Translations under genes and position numbers: made by a program | Shown here: piece after piece, positions 52,539 through 61,729 of the stretch | Numbering within the stretch: the first letter of the stretch is position 1 | Layout: every line of letters starts with the position of its first letter | The notes under the pieces: generated by a model | The model's input: only the letters and a program-made list of their open reading frames with translations | Told to the model about the DNA's origin: nothing | Databases searched by the model: none | DNA from: FEN-1297 sp046704255 | Lineage (GTDB): Bacteria > Bacteroidota > Ignavibacteria > Ignavibacteriales > Ignavibacteriaceae | Direction: 5' to 3' | Assembly: GCA_046704255.1 (NCBI GenBank) | Contig: JBJKSH010000164.1 | Location: forward strand, 1-64,000 | DNA length: 64,000 nucleotides

Positions 52539-55007
52539 TTACAACCCTACCTGCACGCCGGCAATAAAATTTCTTTCGGCGGCTGGAAAAAATTCGGCAC
52601 CTATTGCATTGGCTGAATACAACTTATCAAAAATGTTGTTAACCTGCAAAAAAACCTTTGACGGTTTTAACGCGGAAAATTCTTTAAAACTGTAAGAGAT
52701 ATATGCATCGGCCGTAAAATATGCATCGTTTATGTTATCGGAGTACTCTACAAAACCCGGGTATTCGGTTAAATAATCTTTTAACTTTTTCCCGTAATTA
52801 TCCGAATAAAAAGCTCCAACATATCTTCCGCCGACTTTTATAAATAAATTATTTAAAGAAAAATTTATTCCGAAATTTGCAAGAAAGTCCGGGAACCCGC
52901 CAAGCTTATTATTATCCAGATTTATGTAATTTACCGAATCAATAAAATATTTGCCATTAAGAATTCTATTATCACTGTATGTAGCATTTGCAAATACTTG
53001 CCATTCACCGGACAGGTTAAAGTTTGATGAAAATTCTATTCCACTGTGAACGGTAGATTTCATATTACCTGTAACAGGCTGCCCATATAAATCCAGTTTA
53101 CCGTTCGGAACAATTTCGTTATCAAAAAGCATGTAGTAAAGATTAAGCGTTACGTTAAAATTACTGCCTATAACTGATGATCCTAATTCCAGGTCGTTCA
53201 TAGTTTCCGGTTTAACAAAAGGTTCATTGTAATTATAAGAGCCATCCGGGTTACGCTGAAACTGGGGAACTGCCCCGCCGCTGGATTCGTCCGCATTATA
53301 ATATGTAATTAATCTCGGCCCGTTGGATACTCTGGCAAAAGATAGGAATAAATCCTGTTCAGGATTAATTTTATAGTTTATTCCAAACCGGGGGTTAACA
53401 AAAATGTTTTTTACTGAAAAAGAATTCCCGGCAAATTTTTCATTATAAAACATATTATTATTATATGCAAATTGAACTTCACCAAGAAGATTTATCCTGC
53501 TGTTTACGTTATAAGTTTCGTGAACAAAAGCGTCTATTATATCTTTGCCGCCGTTATATGAATAAAAAGTATATTCTTTTGTTAATCCGGCCGGCAGGTT
53601 TTGCCCGAAATTAATCTGACCCCAGTGAACAGACCTGTGAATTCTAATTTCGCCTCCGGCGATAAATTCCCCGTTTGTATGTTTAATGCTTATTCTTGGG
53701 ATCCAACCGTATTGTGTTTCATCCTCTTCGGCTTTAATTAAAACATCTTGAGGGTTTTGCGTAGGATGAAATCCGTATTGTGAAGTCAATCTTAAGTAGG
53801 TAGTATCCGCCCATGAGCCGTCATAATTAAAAAAGCCGTCACCGTTAACTAAGAATAACGCAGAATTTATAGTGATATTATTATTAACTTTATATTGATT
53901 CAAAATTTCGTAATGCGGCTGTGTAAAATTTTCAATCTCGGAAGGCCTTCTTAACACTGTATAAGTATAACTATTATTACTTTCTCCCCAATCCGAATAA
54001 TTAGCACGTCTTAAACTTTTATTTGTAATTGCAAATTTAGGTAGCCCCATATAAGCCAATCCGTCTGCGATAGGACCGCCGTATAAATCAATTTGAGTAG
54101 TTAAATTTTTATCGTATCTAACTGCCGATAAATAATAAGCGCTGTAATTTACCCAGGAATTATTTCTATAACCGCCGCTTAAAATTTGAGATAGCTTTGC
54201 ATATACGGAATATTTATTCTCAATTAAACCGCTTGAATAAGAAGCGCTGTATTTACGTGTATTGTAGCTGCCGGAAGCAGCCATAAAATTAAAACTCGGC
54301 CTATTAGAAAATGTAGATGTGATAATATTAATTGAACCCCCGATTGCCGGATACCCGGTAATACCGGAACCGGCGCCGCGCTGTACCTGGATTACAGCCG
54401 TACTGCTAAGTAAATCCGGAAAATCAATCCAGTAAACATTATGATCTTCAGGATCATTCTGAGGAATTCCGTTAATGGAAACAGAAATTCTTCGCTGATC
54501 AAATCCTCTTATATTTAGATAATTATACCCAATCCCATTCCCGTTTTCGGAATAAAAAATTGTGGATGGCAGCTGGCTCAGGTATTCGGGAACATCCTGC
54601 ACAACATAATTTTTTGCAATTTCTTTTTGAGTAATTTTACTGAATGCCAAAGGAGTAACTCCGGCTTTACCAATACTACCTTCAACCAGGACTGTTTGTG
54701 AGGGGATGATTTCAGGCTGAAGTTTAACAATAATTTCGTCAGACAAATTTATTTTTCTAAGATTAATGTTTGCGGTTTTATAACCTACATAACTTATTGT
54801 AAGGATATCTTCTTTAGAAAAATTATCTGTTAAAGAAAAGTTCCCGTTTATTCCGGAAATTGTGCCGATGCTTTTATTTTTAATAACGATATTTGCATTA
54901 GGCAAAGGCTTTAAAGTCTCTGCGTCATATACTTTTCCTTTAATTGAGGTCTGTTGAGCAAATAAAAGAATTGGATACAACAAAAAAAGAATAACTAAGT
55001 TTTTCAT
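52539..55007 (-). CDS. TonB-dependent outer-membrane receptor, thiamine-regulated
   Basis: An 822-residue TonB-dependent receptor. Signal peptide (1-18, ending LFAQQ), then a carboxypeptidase-regulatory-like beta-sandwich (about 20-105, 'IKGKVYDAETLKPLPNANIV'), plug (about 120-235, 'YNYLNIRGFDQRRISVSING' and 'GYPAIGGSINIIT') and a 22-strand barrel ending in 'ERNFIAGVQVGL'. It is the first gene after a TPP riboswitch, so it is very probably a thiamine (or thiamine precursor) importer, equivalent to the OMR1-type proteins described under THI-elements in Bacteroidota. thiN and an inner-membrane symporter follow. The substrate call rests on regulation and neighbours, not on barrel residues. Confidence 0.92.
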   Translation of the reverse strand: MKNLVILFLLYPILLFAQQTSIKGKVYDAETLKPLPNANIVIKNKSIGTISGINGNFSLTDNFSKEDILTISYVGYKTANINLRKINLSDEIIVKLQPEIIPSQTVLVEGSIGKAGVTPLAFSKITQKEIAKNYVVQDVPEYLSQLPSTIFYSENGNGIGYNYLNIRGFDQRRISVSINGIPQNDPEDHNVYWIDFPDLLSSTAVIQVQRGAGSGITGYPAIGGSINIITSTFSNRPSFNFMAASGSYNTRKYSASYSSGLIENKYSVYAKLSQILSGGYRNNSWVNYSAYYLSAVRYDKNLTTQIDLYGGPIADGLAYMGLPKFAITNKSLRRANYSDWGESNNSYTYTVLRRPSEIENFTQPHYEILNQYKVNNNITINSALFLVNGDGFFNYDGSWADTTYLRLTSQYGFHPTQNPQDVLIKAEEDETQYGWIPRISIKHTNGEFIAGGEIRIHRSVHWGQINFGQNLPAGLTKEYTFYSYNGGKDIIDAFVHETYNVNSRINLLGEVQFAYNNNMFYNEKFAGNSFSVKNIFVNPRFGINYKINPEQDLFLSFARVSNGPRLITYYNADESSGGAVPQFQRNPDGSYNYNEPFVKPETMNDLELGSSVIGSNFNVTLNLYYMLFDNEIVPNGKLDLYGQPVTGNMKSTVHSGIEFSSNFNLSGEWQVFANATYSDNRILNGKYFIDSVNYINLDNNKLGGFPDFLANFGINFSLNNLFIKVGGRYVGAFYSDNYGKKLKDYLTEYPGFVEYSDNINDAYFTADAYISYSFKEFSALKPSKVFLQVNNIFDKLYSANAIGAEFFPAAERNFIAGVQVGL

Positions 55008-55020
55008 TTTAATACTCCCA

Positions 55021-55104
55021 AATAAAATAGCCGTTAAGCCCGAAGGTCGTTAGATTCCGTAGAATCTAGCGGACTCTATGAGACTCCTTCGGAGAAACGG
55101 CTAA
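55021..55104 (-). terminator. Riboswitch-controlled intrinsic terminator in the thiamine-operon leader
   Basis: A three-layer stem: outer arms 55097-55104 with 55029-55036 (TAGCCGTT/AACGGCTA), middle arms 55087-55093 with 55041-55047 (CCGAAGG/CCTTCGG) and inner hairpin arms 55052-55058 with 55063-55069 (TAGATTC/GAATCTA). In the transcript the outer stem is followed directly by ATTTTATTT. Located 14 bases before the receptor ATG, between it and the TPP aptamer. Confidence 0.8.
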
Positions 55105-55122
55105 AAACTTAATTATTCTTTA

Positions 55123-55215
55123 GCCCGTTTCCCTACGCTGGTATTATCCAGATCAGGTTATAGGGTTTGTTCTCAGTCAACCCGGAAAAATCCGGGGCAA
55201 CACCCCTAACGGCTC
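55123..55215 (-). promoter_or_regulatory. TPP riboswitch (THI element)
   Basis: Read on the minus strand, this has the THI-box core: TTAGGGGTG near the 5' end, CTGAGA (in GGTTGACTGAGAACAA), then ACCTGATCTGGATAATACCA and GCGTAGGGAA. P1 can form between AGCCGTT (55209-55215) and AACGGGCT (55123-55130) with one bulge. TPP binding stabilises P1. The 3' P1 strand can otherwise pair with the 5' arm of the downstream terminator, so this is an OFF switch. It controls the TonB-receptor, thiN and symporter genes. Confidence 0.97.
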
Positions 55216-55239
55216 TTAAAAATATTTTAAATAACACAC

Positions 55240-55255
55240 CGGAAAAATTTCCGGC
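55240..55255. terminator. Short GC-rich hairpin between the riboswitch and the transglycosylase gene
   Basis: CCGGAAA (55240-55246) and TTTCCGG (55249-55255) form a seven-base stem. It lies about 68 bases after the stop of the LysM transglycosylase gene and could end that transcript, though the following T-run is poor (GTGTTATTT) and the loop of two bases would need to open the top pairs. Confidence 0.4.
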
Positions 55256-55273
55256 TTTAACTATGTAAAATTA

Positions 55274-55302
55274 ATAAAATTTAAACGAACTTATAAAGTC
55301 AA
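55274..55302 (-). promoter_or_regulatory. Candidate sigma70-type promoter of the thiamine operon
   Basis: TTGACT (55297-55302, minus strand; 5 of 6 to TTGACA) is separated by 17 bases from TTTTAT (55274-55279; 4 of 6 to TATAAT). Transcription would start near 55267, about 50 bases before the riboswitch P1 stem and across the short hairpin. Spacing is ideal, but AT-rich sequence yields chance matches. Confidence 0.33.
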
Positions 55303-55322
55303 AATTGTTATTCTAAAAAAAT

Positions 55323-58259
55323 TTATTCAATTATAAGCTTTTGGCCGGCAATAATTCTGTTGCTTGTAAGCCTGTTTGCTCTTTTTAATTGATTAACCGT
55401 AATATTATAATTTTTTGCAATAGTATATAAAGATTCGCCGCTTTTTACGATGTGAATCTTTCCGCTTTCCACCGCTTTCTTTTCGGCTCTTTTTTCAGAA
55501 GCATCCGGCTTAACCTGTATTTTTTTACCTGCAATTATTTTATTGTTATCCAGGTTATTCCATTTTTTAATTTCGGAAATTGATACATTATTAGCTTCGG
55601 CTATTTCACTTATTGTATCGCCTTTTTTTACTTTGTAGGTTGCTTTTGCTGCCGTATTTCCTGTTGGTTTTTCCGGTGTATTTTCTTCAACATCATTAAC
55701 ATCGGCATCGGAATAAATTTTTAATGTATGGCCAGCAACAATTTTATTCCCTCCTAAATGATTCCATCTTCTTATACTTGCAACCGGGACATTATATTTT
55801 TCAGCAATCAGACTAATTGCGTCACCGTTTCTAACAGTGTAATAATTTACGTTTGCCGAGGTTTTCGGTGCATTATCACCCATTGAAACGTTACTATTAT
55901 TTTGATAAATTTTTAGGACCTGTCCTATCCTTAAGTTATTGTCCGTTATATTATTCCATCTTTTCAACGCAACTTGAGGAACACCGAATTTAATAGATAA
56001 TTCGTATATCGAATCCCCTCCTTTTACCCTGTAATGAAAAACTTTTGTCTTAGAATAAATATTACTGTTTTCAGCGGCAGCTATGTACCCGGAAGATCTG
56101 TCGGTATAAATTTTTAATCTTTTACCGGCATAAATTCTGTTACCGTCAATATTATTCCATTCCTTTAAAGAATTTACATCAACACCAAATCTAGCGGCAA
56201 TAGAATTTAAATTTTCACCTCTCCTTATACGGTAATAAATTAATTCGTTACTGTTTTTTTCAGATACGGGTTTGCTTGAAGTTTTCTCAATTGAAGTTTG
56301 ATTTTCCAGGCTTGCATAATAATCTTTTTTATCAGCAGGTACATAAACAACCAGGTTTTCACCGACTGAAATAACGCTTGTATAAGGGATATTATTCCAG
56401 TTCCTGATATTTATGACGCGGGTATTAAACATATCGGCAATTTTAAGCAGATTATCATTTTTCTTTACTGTGTAATTTACAGGAACTGTTCCTTCCGGGA
56501 CAATTGCTTTTAGAGAATCTTCCGTATTTGTGTTTGAAGCAAGAGAAGCCTGATTTGATTCCGTCGAAATTGTTTTTTCAGCTTCCGCGGGTTGGCTGCT
56601 ATTATCAGTTAATGCTGTCTCTGTTGTGGATAAACTATTCGAAGAATCCACCTGGGTGGTAGAGTCCTCAATCTTATTTTTCAATGCTGAAGCAAGATAC
56701 GGAGAAACGTAACCGCCGGAATTTGAATTTTCTTCATTACCGGAATCTACTTCATTAGAAGAAATATTTGTTGAATTGGAATCGGCGGTATTATCCTGAT
56801 TATTATCCGAAGCAGTTTCAGTATTAGTATTATAAGCAAAGTTTTCATGGGAAACATTGGGAACAGGAATTCTTAATCTAACCCCGGGATAAAGTACAGA
56901 TCTAACGGAAATGTTGTTTGCATCGGCAAGATCGCGTACGGAAATACCATACCTGGCTGCTATCCTGCTTAAATTATCTCCGCGGTGTACCGTATGAACA
57001 AGATAATTTCTCTTTGCACTTGCAGGTATGTTAATAATGTTGGCAGCAAATGTCTGTTCGGAGGATTTTGGAATTTTAAGCGGGTATCCGCCCGGATAAG
57101 AAGCTGGAGTACACATTTGTGTTAATTCCGGGTTCATGTCTTCAAGAGTTGTTACGTCAACTCCAGCACAGCTTGCCAGGTATCCCAGATCAATAGCTCC
57201 TTTTACAGGGTAAGTTACATACTCAAAGGGTTTGTCGTAAACAATATTTGTAAAACCGTATTTTGCCGGATTCATAGCAATTAAACTAACAGCAATATAC
57301 TGCGGGACGTAACTTCTGGTTTCCCTAGGTAAATAATCGCGGGCGGCCCAAAAATTATTTTCTCCGGCTCTTTGAATTGCCCGGAAAATTCTTCCCTCTC
57401 CGCAATTATAAGCTGCAAGAACAAGGTACCAATCACCCAAATCATTGTATAAATCTTTTAAGTGTTCTGCTGCTGCAAGAGTAGATTTTTCAGGGTCCCT
57501 TCTTTCGTCATAATAAAAACTTGAGTGCAGCCCGTACAGCCTGCCGGTAGATCTAATAAACTGCCATAAACCAACGGCACTTGCCCAGGAACGAGCTTCT
57601 GGATTTAGCCCGCTTTCTACCATACTTAAATACATCAGTTGTTTGGGAAGTTTTTCCTTTTCAAATATTTTTGTCATCATAGGAAAGTATCTGCCGGATC
57701 GCTCAAGCCATAAAAGCATGTGCTCTCTTCCCCTCCCGGTAAAATAATCAATCCATTGTTCAACATAGGAATTAACATCCATGGGAATTTCCGAGGGTGC
57801 AGTTACTTTAGCGGCCAGGTTATCTTTGTTCAAATTCACTTTAATTTCCGGTAAAGATTTTCCCATCCATTCTTCAAGAGCAGCAAAAGAAACATTGGGC
57901 GGAAGTTCCGGAAGGCTGTCTACATATTTCTTATAATCATCAATAACGGATTTTTCAAGATCAACGTATGCTTCGTTTTGTTCAATTCCCGGGTAATAAC
58001 TTAAATTGTTAATTATTCTTAATGCTGCTTCGTAATTGTTTACTGCTTCGGTTGTGCTGTTTTCCTCCTCTTTATCAAGTGCGGTTACATAATACTGGCG
58101 GGCTTGTTCTAATAACTCGGATACAATTCCAACCTTTTGTATTTTGGTTTGTACTTTAGCGGAATTTTCATCCTTTGCTATTTCTTTATTCGTTCCGCAA
58201 GACCATAAAAGCAAAGCAAATAAAGAAATAGCAGCAAATGGTAAAATTCGTTTTTTCAT
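55323..58259 (-). CDS. MltD-like lytic transglycosylase lipoprotein with seven LysM repeats
   Basis: A 978-residue lipoprotein (signal with LWSC, Cys21). A tetratricopeptide-like helical segment (about 45-115) precedes an SLT lytic-transglycosylase domain at about 180-330 with catalytic Glu215 in 'YLSMVESGLNPEARSWASAV', 'GLWQFIRSTGRLYGL' and 'NCGEGRIFRA'. Seven LysM modules follow: about 415-465, 595-645, 670-720, 735-785, 800-850, 870-915 and 930-978, each of type 'VKKGDTISEIAEANNVSISE', with Ser/Thr/Asn-rich linkers. It cleaves peptidoglycan glycan strands at the outer-membrane face of the periplasm. MltD of E. coli has two or three LysM modules, so this one is strongly expanded. Probably monocistronic. 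Confidence 0.93.
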   Translation of the reverse strand: MKKRILPFAAISLFALLLWSCGTNKEIAKDENSAKVQTKIQKVGIVSELLEQARQYYVTALDKEEENSTTEAVNNYEAALRIINNLSYYPGIEQNEAYVDLEKSVIDDYKKYVDSLPELPPNVSFAALEEWMGKSLPEIKVNLNKDNLAAKVTAPSEIPMDVNSYVEQWIDYFTGRGREHMLLWLERSGRYFPMMTKIFEKEKLPKQLMYLSMVESGLNPEARSWASAVGLWQFIRSTGRLYGLHSSFYYDERRDPEKSTLAAAEHLKDLYNDLGDWYLVLAAYNCGEGRIFRAIQRAGENNFWAARDYLPRETRSYVPQYIAVSLIAMNPAKYGFTNIVYDKPFEYVTYPVKGAIDLGYLASCAGVDVTTLEDMNPELTQMCTPASYPGGYPLKIPKSSEQTFAANIINIPASAKRNYLVHTVHRGDNLSRIAARYGISVRDLADANNISVRSVLYPGVRLRIPVPNVSHENFAYNTNTETASDNNQDNTADSNSTNISSNEVDSGNEENSNSGGYVSPYLASALKNKIEDSTTQVDSSNSLSTTETALTDNSSQPAEAEKTISTESNQASLASNTNTEDSLKAIVPEGTVPVNYTVKKNDNLLKIADMFNTRVINIRNWNNIPYTSVISVGENLVVYVPADKKDYYASLENQTSIEKTSSKPVSEKNSNELIYYRIRRGENLNSIAARFGVDVNSLKEWNNIDGNRIYAGKRLKIYTDRSSGYIAAAENSNIYSKTKVFHYRVKGGDSIYELSIKFGVPQVALKRWNNITDNNLRIGQVLKIYQNNSNVSMGDNAPKTSANVNYYTVRNGDAISLIAEKYNVPVASIRRWNHLGGNKIVAGHTLKIYSDADVNDVEENTPEKPTGNTAAKATYKVKKGDTISEIAEANNVSISEIKKWNNLDNNKIIAGKKIQVKPDASEKRAEKKAVESGKIHIVKSGESLYTIAKNYNITVNQLKRANRLTSNRIIAGQKLIIE

Positions 58260-58289
58260 TTATGCTCCATTATTTTTATTTTACATTTC

Positions 58290-58318
58290 AATATAACCTC
58301 TATTTTTGGTTTTATCAA
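58290..58318 (-). promoter_or_regulatory. Candidate sigma70 promoter of the LysM transglycosylase gene
   Basis: On the minus strand TTGATA (58313-58318) and TATATT (58290-58295) are separated by exactly 17 bases, about 30 bases ahead of the ATG, with an ATGGAG ribosome-binding region close to the start. Both boxes match the consensus in five and four of six positions respectively. Confidence 0.5.
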
Positions 58319-58381
58319 GTAAAAAATTAACTAAATTAGTTTAATTGACGTTAAAATAAGAAGTTAATACATTAATTAGCT

Positions 58382-59926
58382 TCATAACGGTATATTTCCG
58401 TGTTTCTTTTTCGGGTTCCTATCTACTTTTGTTTTTAATAATTTAAATGAATTGATAAGCTTTATTTTTGTCTCCTCCGGTAAAATGATGTCGTCTAAAT
58501 AACCTCTTTCGGCAGCAATATATGGATTTGCAAACTTTTCAATGTACTCAGATAATTTTTTCTCTAGTTCTGCATCCGGATTTTCGGCTTTGGAAATTTC
58601 TTTCTTAAAAATAATTTCCACGGCACCTTTTGGCCCCATAACCGCAATTTCCGCAGTAGGCCAGGCAAAATTAAAATCCCCCCTAATATGTTTTGAGTTC
58701 ATAACATCATAAGCGCCGCCGTAAGCTTTACGTGTAATAACCGTAACTTTGGGCACCGTAGCTTCGCAAAAGGCATACAAAAGCTTGGATCCATGTCTTA
58801 TTATTCCGTTCCATTCTTGTTCGGTACCTGGCAAAAATCCGGGAACATCTACAAGCACAAGAAGAGGTATGTTAAACGCATCGCAAAATCTTACAAACCT
58901 GGCACCCTTAACAGAAGCATTTATATCCAGCACGCCTGCAAGTATCTGCGGCTGATTTGCAACAACTCCAACAGACATTCCGCCTATCCTTGCAAATCCA
59001 ACAATTATGTTCTCGGCATACTGCGAATGAACTTCAAGGAAATCATTTTCGTCAATAAGCAGGTTTATTATCTGCTTCATATCGTAAGGCTTATTAGGAT
59101 TTTCCGGCACAATTCCGTTAAGCCTGGAATCCGGCATTAAAGTGTTGAAGTTGAATTCTTTATCAGCCGGCCTGTCCATAAAATTAAGCGGCAGATAATC
59201 CATAAGGCGCCTAACATTCAGCAAAGTTTCAATTTCATTTTCATTTATAAAATGGGCTACTCCGCTTTTAGTCGAATGAGTTTCTGCACCGCCCAGGTCT
59301 TCAAAGCTTACATTTTCGTGAGTTACGGTTTTAACAACATTTGGCCCGGTAACAAACATATAGCTTGTATTTTTAACCATAAAAATAAAATCTGTAATTG
59401 CCGGGGAATAAACTGCTCCGCCAGCACACGGCCCCATAACAACCGATATTTGAGGAATAACTCCGGAAGCTAGTGTATTCAATAAAAAGATATCAGCATA
59501 ACCGCCAAGGCTTACAACCCCTTCCTGAATTCTAGCCCCGCCGGAATCATTCAACCCAATTACAGGGATGCCGGCTTTCATTGCAAGATTTATAACTTTA
59601 ATAATTTTTTCAGCATGGGTTTCCGATAAGGAGCCGCCGAACACCGTAAAATCCTGGCTGAACAAGGCAACCGGTCTTCCGTTTATTTTAGCAAAACCTG
59701 TAACAACACCGTCACCGGGGTAATGCAGTTTATTTAACCCAAAATCCGTCGCCCGGTGTTTAACAAACATATCAATTTCATCAAAGCTCCCTTCGTCAAT
59801 CAACAAATCGATTCTTTCTCTGGCAGTAAGTTTTCCTTTTTCGTGCTGCTTTTTAATTTTATCCGTACCGCCGCCGCTTTTTGCACTTTCCTTCTTTGTT
59901 TTTAATTCTTCTATGTTGTTACCCAT
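58382..59926 (-). CDS. Biotin-dependent acyl-CoA carboxylase carboxyltransferase subunit (PccB/MmdA type)
   Basis: A 514-residue carboxyltransferase of the propionyl/methylmalonyl-CoA group. It shows 'KQHEKGKLTARERIDLLIDE', 'VVTGFAKINGRPVALFSQDF', 'GIPVIGLNDSGGARIQEGVV', 'MGPCAGGAVYSPAITDFIFM' (oxyanion-hole glycines), 'VADKEF...GIVPENPNKPYDM' in part, 'ADCF...LVDVPGFLPGTEQE' in part and 'VITRKAYGGAYDVMNSKHIR'. It transfers CO2 between carboxybiotin and propionyl-CoA, either in a carboxylase or in a sodium-pumping decarboxylase. No biotin carboxylase, biotin carrier or membrane subunit is nearby, so the complex partners are elsewhere. Confidence 0.92.
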   Translation of the reverse strand: MGNNIEELKTKKESAKSGGGTDKIKKQHEKGKLTARERIDLLIDEGSFDEIDMFVKHRATDFGLNKLHYPGDGVVTGFAKINGRPVALFSQDFTVFGGSLSETHAEKIIKVINLAMKAGIPVIGLNDSGGARIQEGVVSLGGYADIFLLNTLASGVIPQISVVMGPCAGGAVYSPAITDFIFMVKNTSYMFVTGPNVVKTVTHENVSFEDLGGAETHSTKSGVAHFINENEIETLLNVRRLMDYLPLNFMDRPADKEFNFNTLMPDSRLNGIVPENPNKPYDMKQIINLLIDENDFLEVHSQYAENIIVGFARIGGMSVGVVANQPQILAGVLDINASVKGARFVRFCDAFNIPLLVLVDVPGFLPGTEQEWNGIIRHGSKLLYAFCEATVPKVTVITRKAYGGAYDVMNSKHIRGDFNFAWPTAEIAVMGPKGAVEIIFKKEISKAENPDAELEKKLSEYIEKFANPYIAAERGYLDDIILPEETKIKLINSFKLLKTKVDRNPKKKHGNIPL

Positions 59927-60113
59927 TACAATTTAATAATTTAATATGAGGGCTAAAATTTATATTTTTAAGTTAAGTTACGCAAATACAAAATAAATAA
60001 CCGTACCCTGCTTCCTGCCTGCCTTACCATTGGGAGAGGGTTTGTTCAATCTTACATAACTTCAATTAGCAACAGGTAAAATTTCCACACAAAATTTATT
60101 AAGTGAATAATTT

Positions 60114-60905
60114 TTACCGATTTCCTGCGTCCAGTGCAAGCATTGAATTTTCATGCAGGGATAATGAATTTTCAATTTTTTGCCTTATTTCAGCAAAATA
60201 ATTGTCTTCTTTTGCAGAAATTAATTGGCGGTTTATTTTAAAAGAGTCAATAATCGTACCGGGGTGTTTTTTCATTAATAAGATTAACGACGAAAGCTCC
60301 AGAGCTTCGGAAATATTTGTAGTAGAAATTAATAACGGAACTTTAAAATCTTCCGCTGTTTTTTTAATTAAAAATTTTATTTCTTTTTTAGTTTCCCCAA
60401 ATAGATTTTTTAACGGGTCATCCAGCAAAATTAATTTCGGTTCTACAGCCAGCGCTCTTGCCAGCGAAATTCTAAATCTAAATCCTAAACTTTTATTATC
60501 GGGATAATGATCTTCATAACCGGTTAATCCGACAAAAGATATCAACACTTTCAATTTTTCAGTATCATAATTTTTATTTTTTAGTTTTAAAGCGAACTCG
60601 ATATTTTTTGTAACATTCAGCCAGGGGAAAGAAGAAGGTTCTTCCGGTATGTAAGCAATTGAACCGTCCGGTGTTTTATATTCATTTCCTGATAAGTAAA
60701 CTTTACCGTTAGTTTGGAAATCTACCGCAGCTAAAATTTTAAGAAGAGTTGTTTTACCGGCACCAAACGGGGCTAACAGGGCAGTTATATTCATCCTGCT
60801 TGCAACAGCATCAATTTCAAAATTTACGTCTTCTAGAATTAATTGCCCGGTACCGGCAAATCCTTGAATAAATTTCGAAATATTTTCCGTTTTTAATAAA
60901 ATCAT
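60114..60905 (-). CDS. NitT/TauT-type ABC transporter ATPase with degenerate motifs
   Basis: A 263-residue ABC ATPase paired with the permease upstream. Walker A is present as APFGAGKTT (45-53), and Walker B as LILLDDP (158-164), with Asp163 in place of the catalytic Glu. The Q-loop Gln is replaced (IPEEPSSFPWLNV, Glu88), the signature is KSLGF in place of LSGGM (about 138-142), the D-loop S-A-L-D is lost (KNLFGE), and the H-loop His is Thr196 ('STTNISEAL'). The general layout matches SsuB/TauB/NrtD-like proteins. Such multiple losses suggest weak or regulatory ATP use, or a partner ATPase. The gene starts eight bases after the permease. Confidence 0.82.
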   Translation of the reverse strand: MILLKTENISKFIQGFAGTGQLILEDVNFEIDAVASRMNITALLAPFGAGKTTLLKILAAVDFQTNGKVYLSGNEYKTPDGSIAYIPEEPSSFPWLNVTKNIEFALKLKNKNYDTEKLKVLISFVGLTGYEDHYPDNKSLGFRFRISLARALAVEPKLILLDDPLKNLFGETKKEIKFLIKKTAEDFKVPLLISTTNISEALELSSLILLMKKHPGTIIDSFKINRQLISAKEDNYFAEIRQKIENSLSLHENSMLALDAGNR

Positions 60906-60912
60906 TTTTTAA

Positions 60913-61674
60913 TTAAACGGTACCCCAGTGAAAAAATTTATTTTTTAAATATTTTAATGTATACAAGCCTGCAAACAATGTAATCCCGGTAATTATTGAT
61001 GCGGAAAAAAGCGCCGACAAATCTTTATAATTTAATGCCTGCTTGAAAATGCTTCCCAAACCGTACCCGCCTTTAATAAATTCAAAGATTATTAAAATTG
61101 TCCATAAGTAATAATGCAGTTCAATTATACTGCCGGCAAGCTTATGCTGGATAGAATTCCAGATAATTTTATTTGAAATTATTTTTTCATCCGCACCAAG
61201 CGACCTGGCGGTATCAACATAATTATTATTTATGTGTGAAAGTTCTAGTTGAAATTTATTTATCAACGAAAAGAACACCACACAAAAAGCAAATGCAAAT
61301 GTTATTAAGAAAGAATCCGGGAACCAGTATATTAAAAACAAGCCGAGTATCGCCGCCGGTATATACTTGGAAAACCAATTAAGAGAAATAAAAAAATATT
61401 TAATAAAATGATTATCTTTAATTAAAAATTCTTTTAAGAGAAAAATTAAAAAATAAGAGAAGGCGATTGATAAATAAATTACAGATACTGTCGATAAAAA
61501 GTTTACGGGGAGATGATAAACATTCCATAATGCGCCGAATGATAAAATTACAACCGAAGGGCTAGGAAGAATTTCATTTGCAGGAAGAATAAATTCAAAT
61601 AATAAAATCCAGAGGATTATATACGCAGTCAAAAAGTAAAAAATATTTTTAAAAAAATTTCTTCCCGATATCAT
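60913..61674 (-). CDS. NitT/TauT-type ABC transporter permease
   Basis: A 253-residue permease with six hydrophobic helices. The EAA loop reads 'NYVDTARSLGADEKIISNKI' followed by I-W-N-S-I-Q-H-K-L-A-G, matching the E-A-A-x3-G-A consensus of SsuC/TauC/ThiX proteins. It begins with an N-terminal helix (14-34) and a 'ELFILPANEILPSPSVVILS'-like periplasmic segment. The pair (permease and ATPase) lacks a substrate-binding protein in the window, so the ligand (sulfonate, nitrate, bicarbonate, pyrimidine or other) is unknown. Upstream is the glyoxalase-II-like gene at 55 bases distance. Confidence 0.84.
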   Translation of the reverse strand: MISGRNFFKNIFYFLTAYIILWILLFEFILPANEILPSPSVVILSFGALWNVYHLPVNFLSTVSVIYLSIAFSYFLIFLLKEFLIKDNHFIKYFFISLNWFSKYIPAAILGLFLIYWFPDSFLITFAFAFCVVFFSLINKFQLELSHINNNYVDTARSLGADEKIISNKIIWNSIQHKLAGSIIELHYYLWTILIIFEFIKGGYGLGSIFKQALNYKDLSALFSASIITGITLFAGLYTLKYLKNKFFHWGTV

Positions 61675-61729
61675 AATTTAATAAGTGAATTAATTCCGGC
61701 AATGAATATATTGAATGCTTGTCAATATA

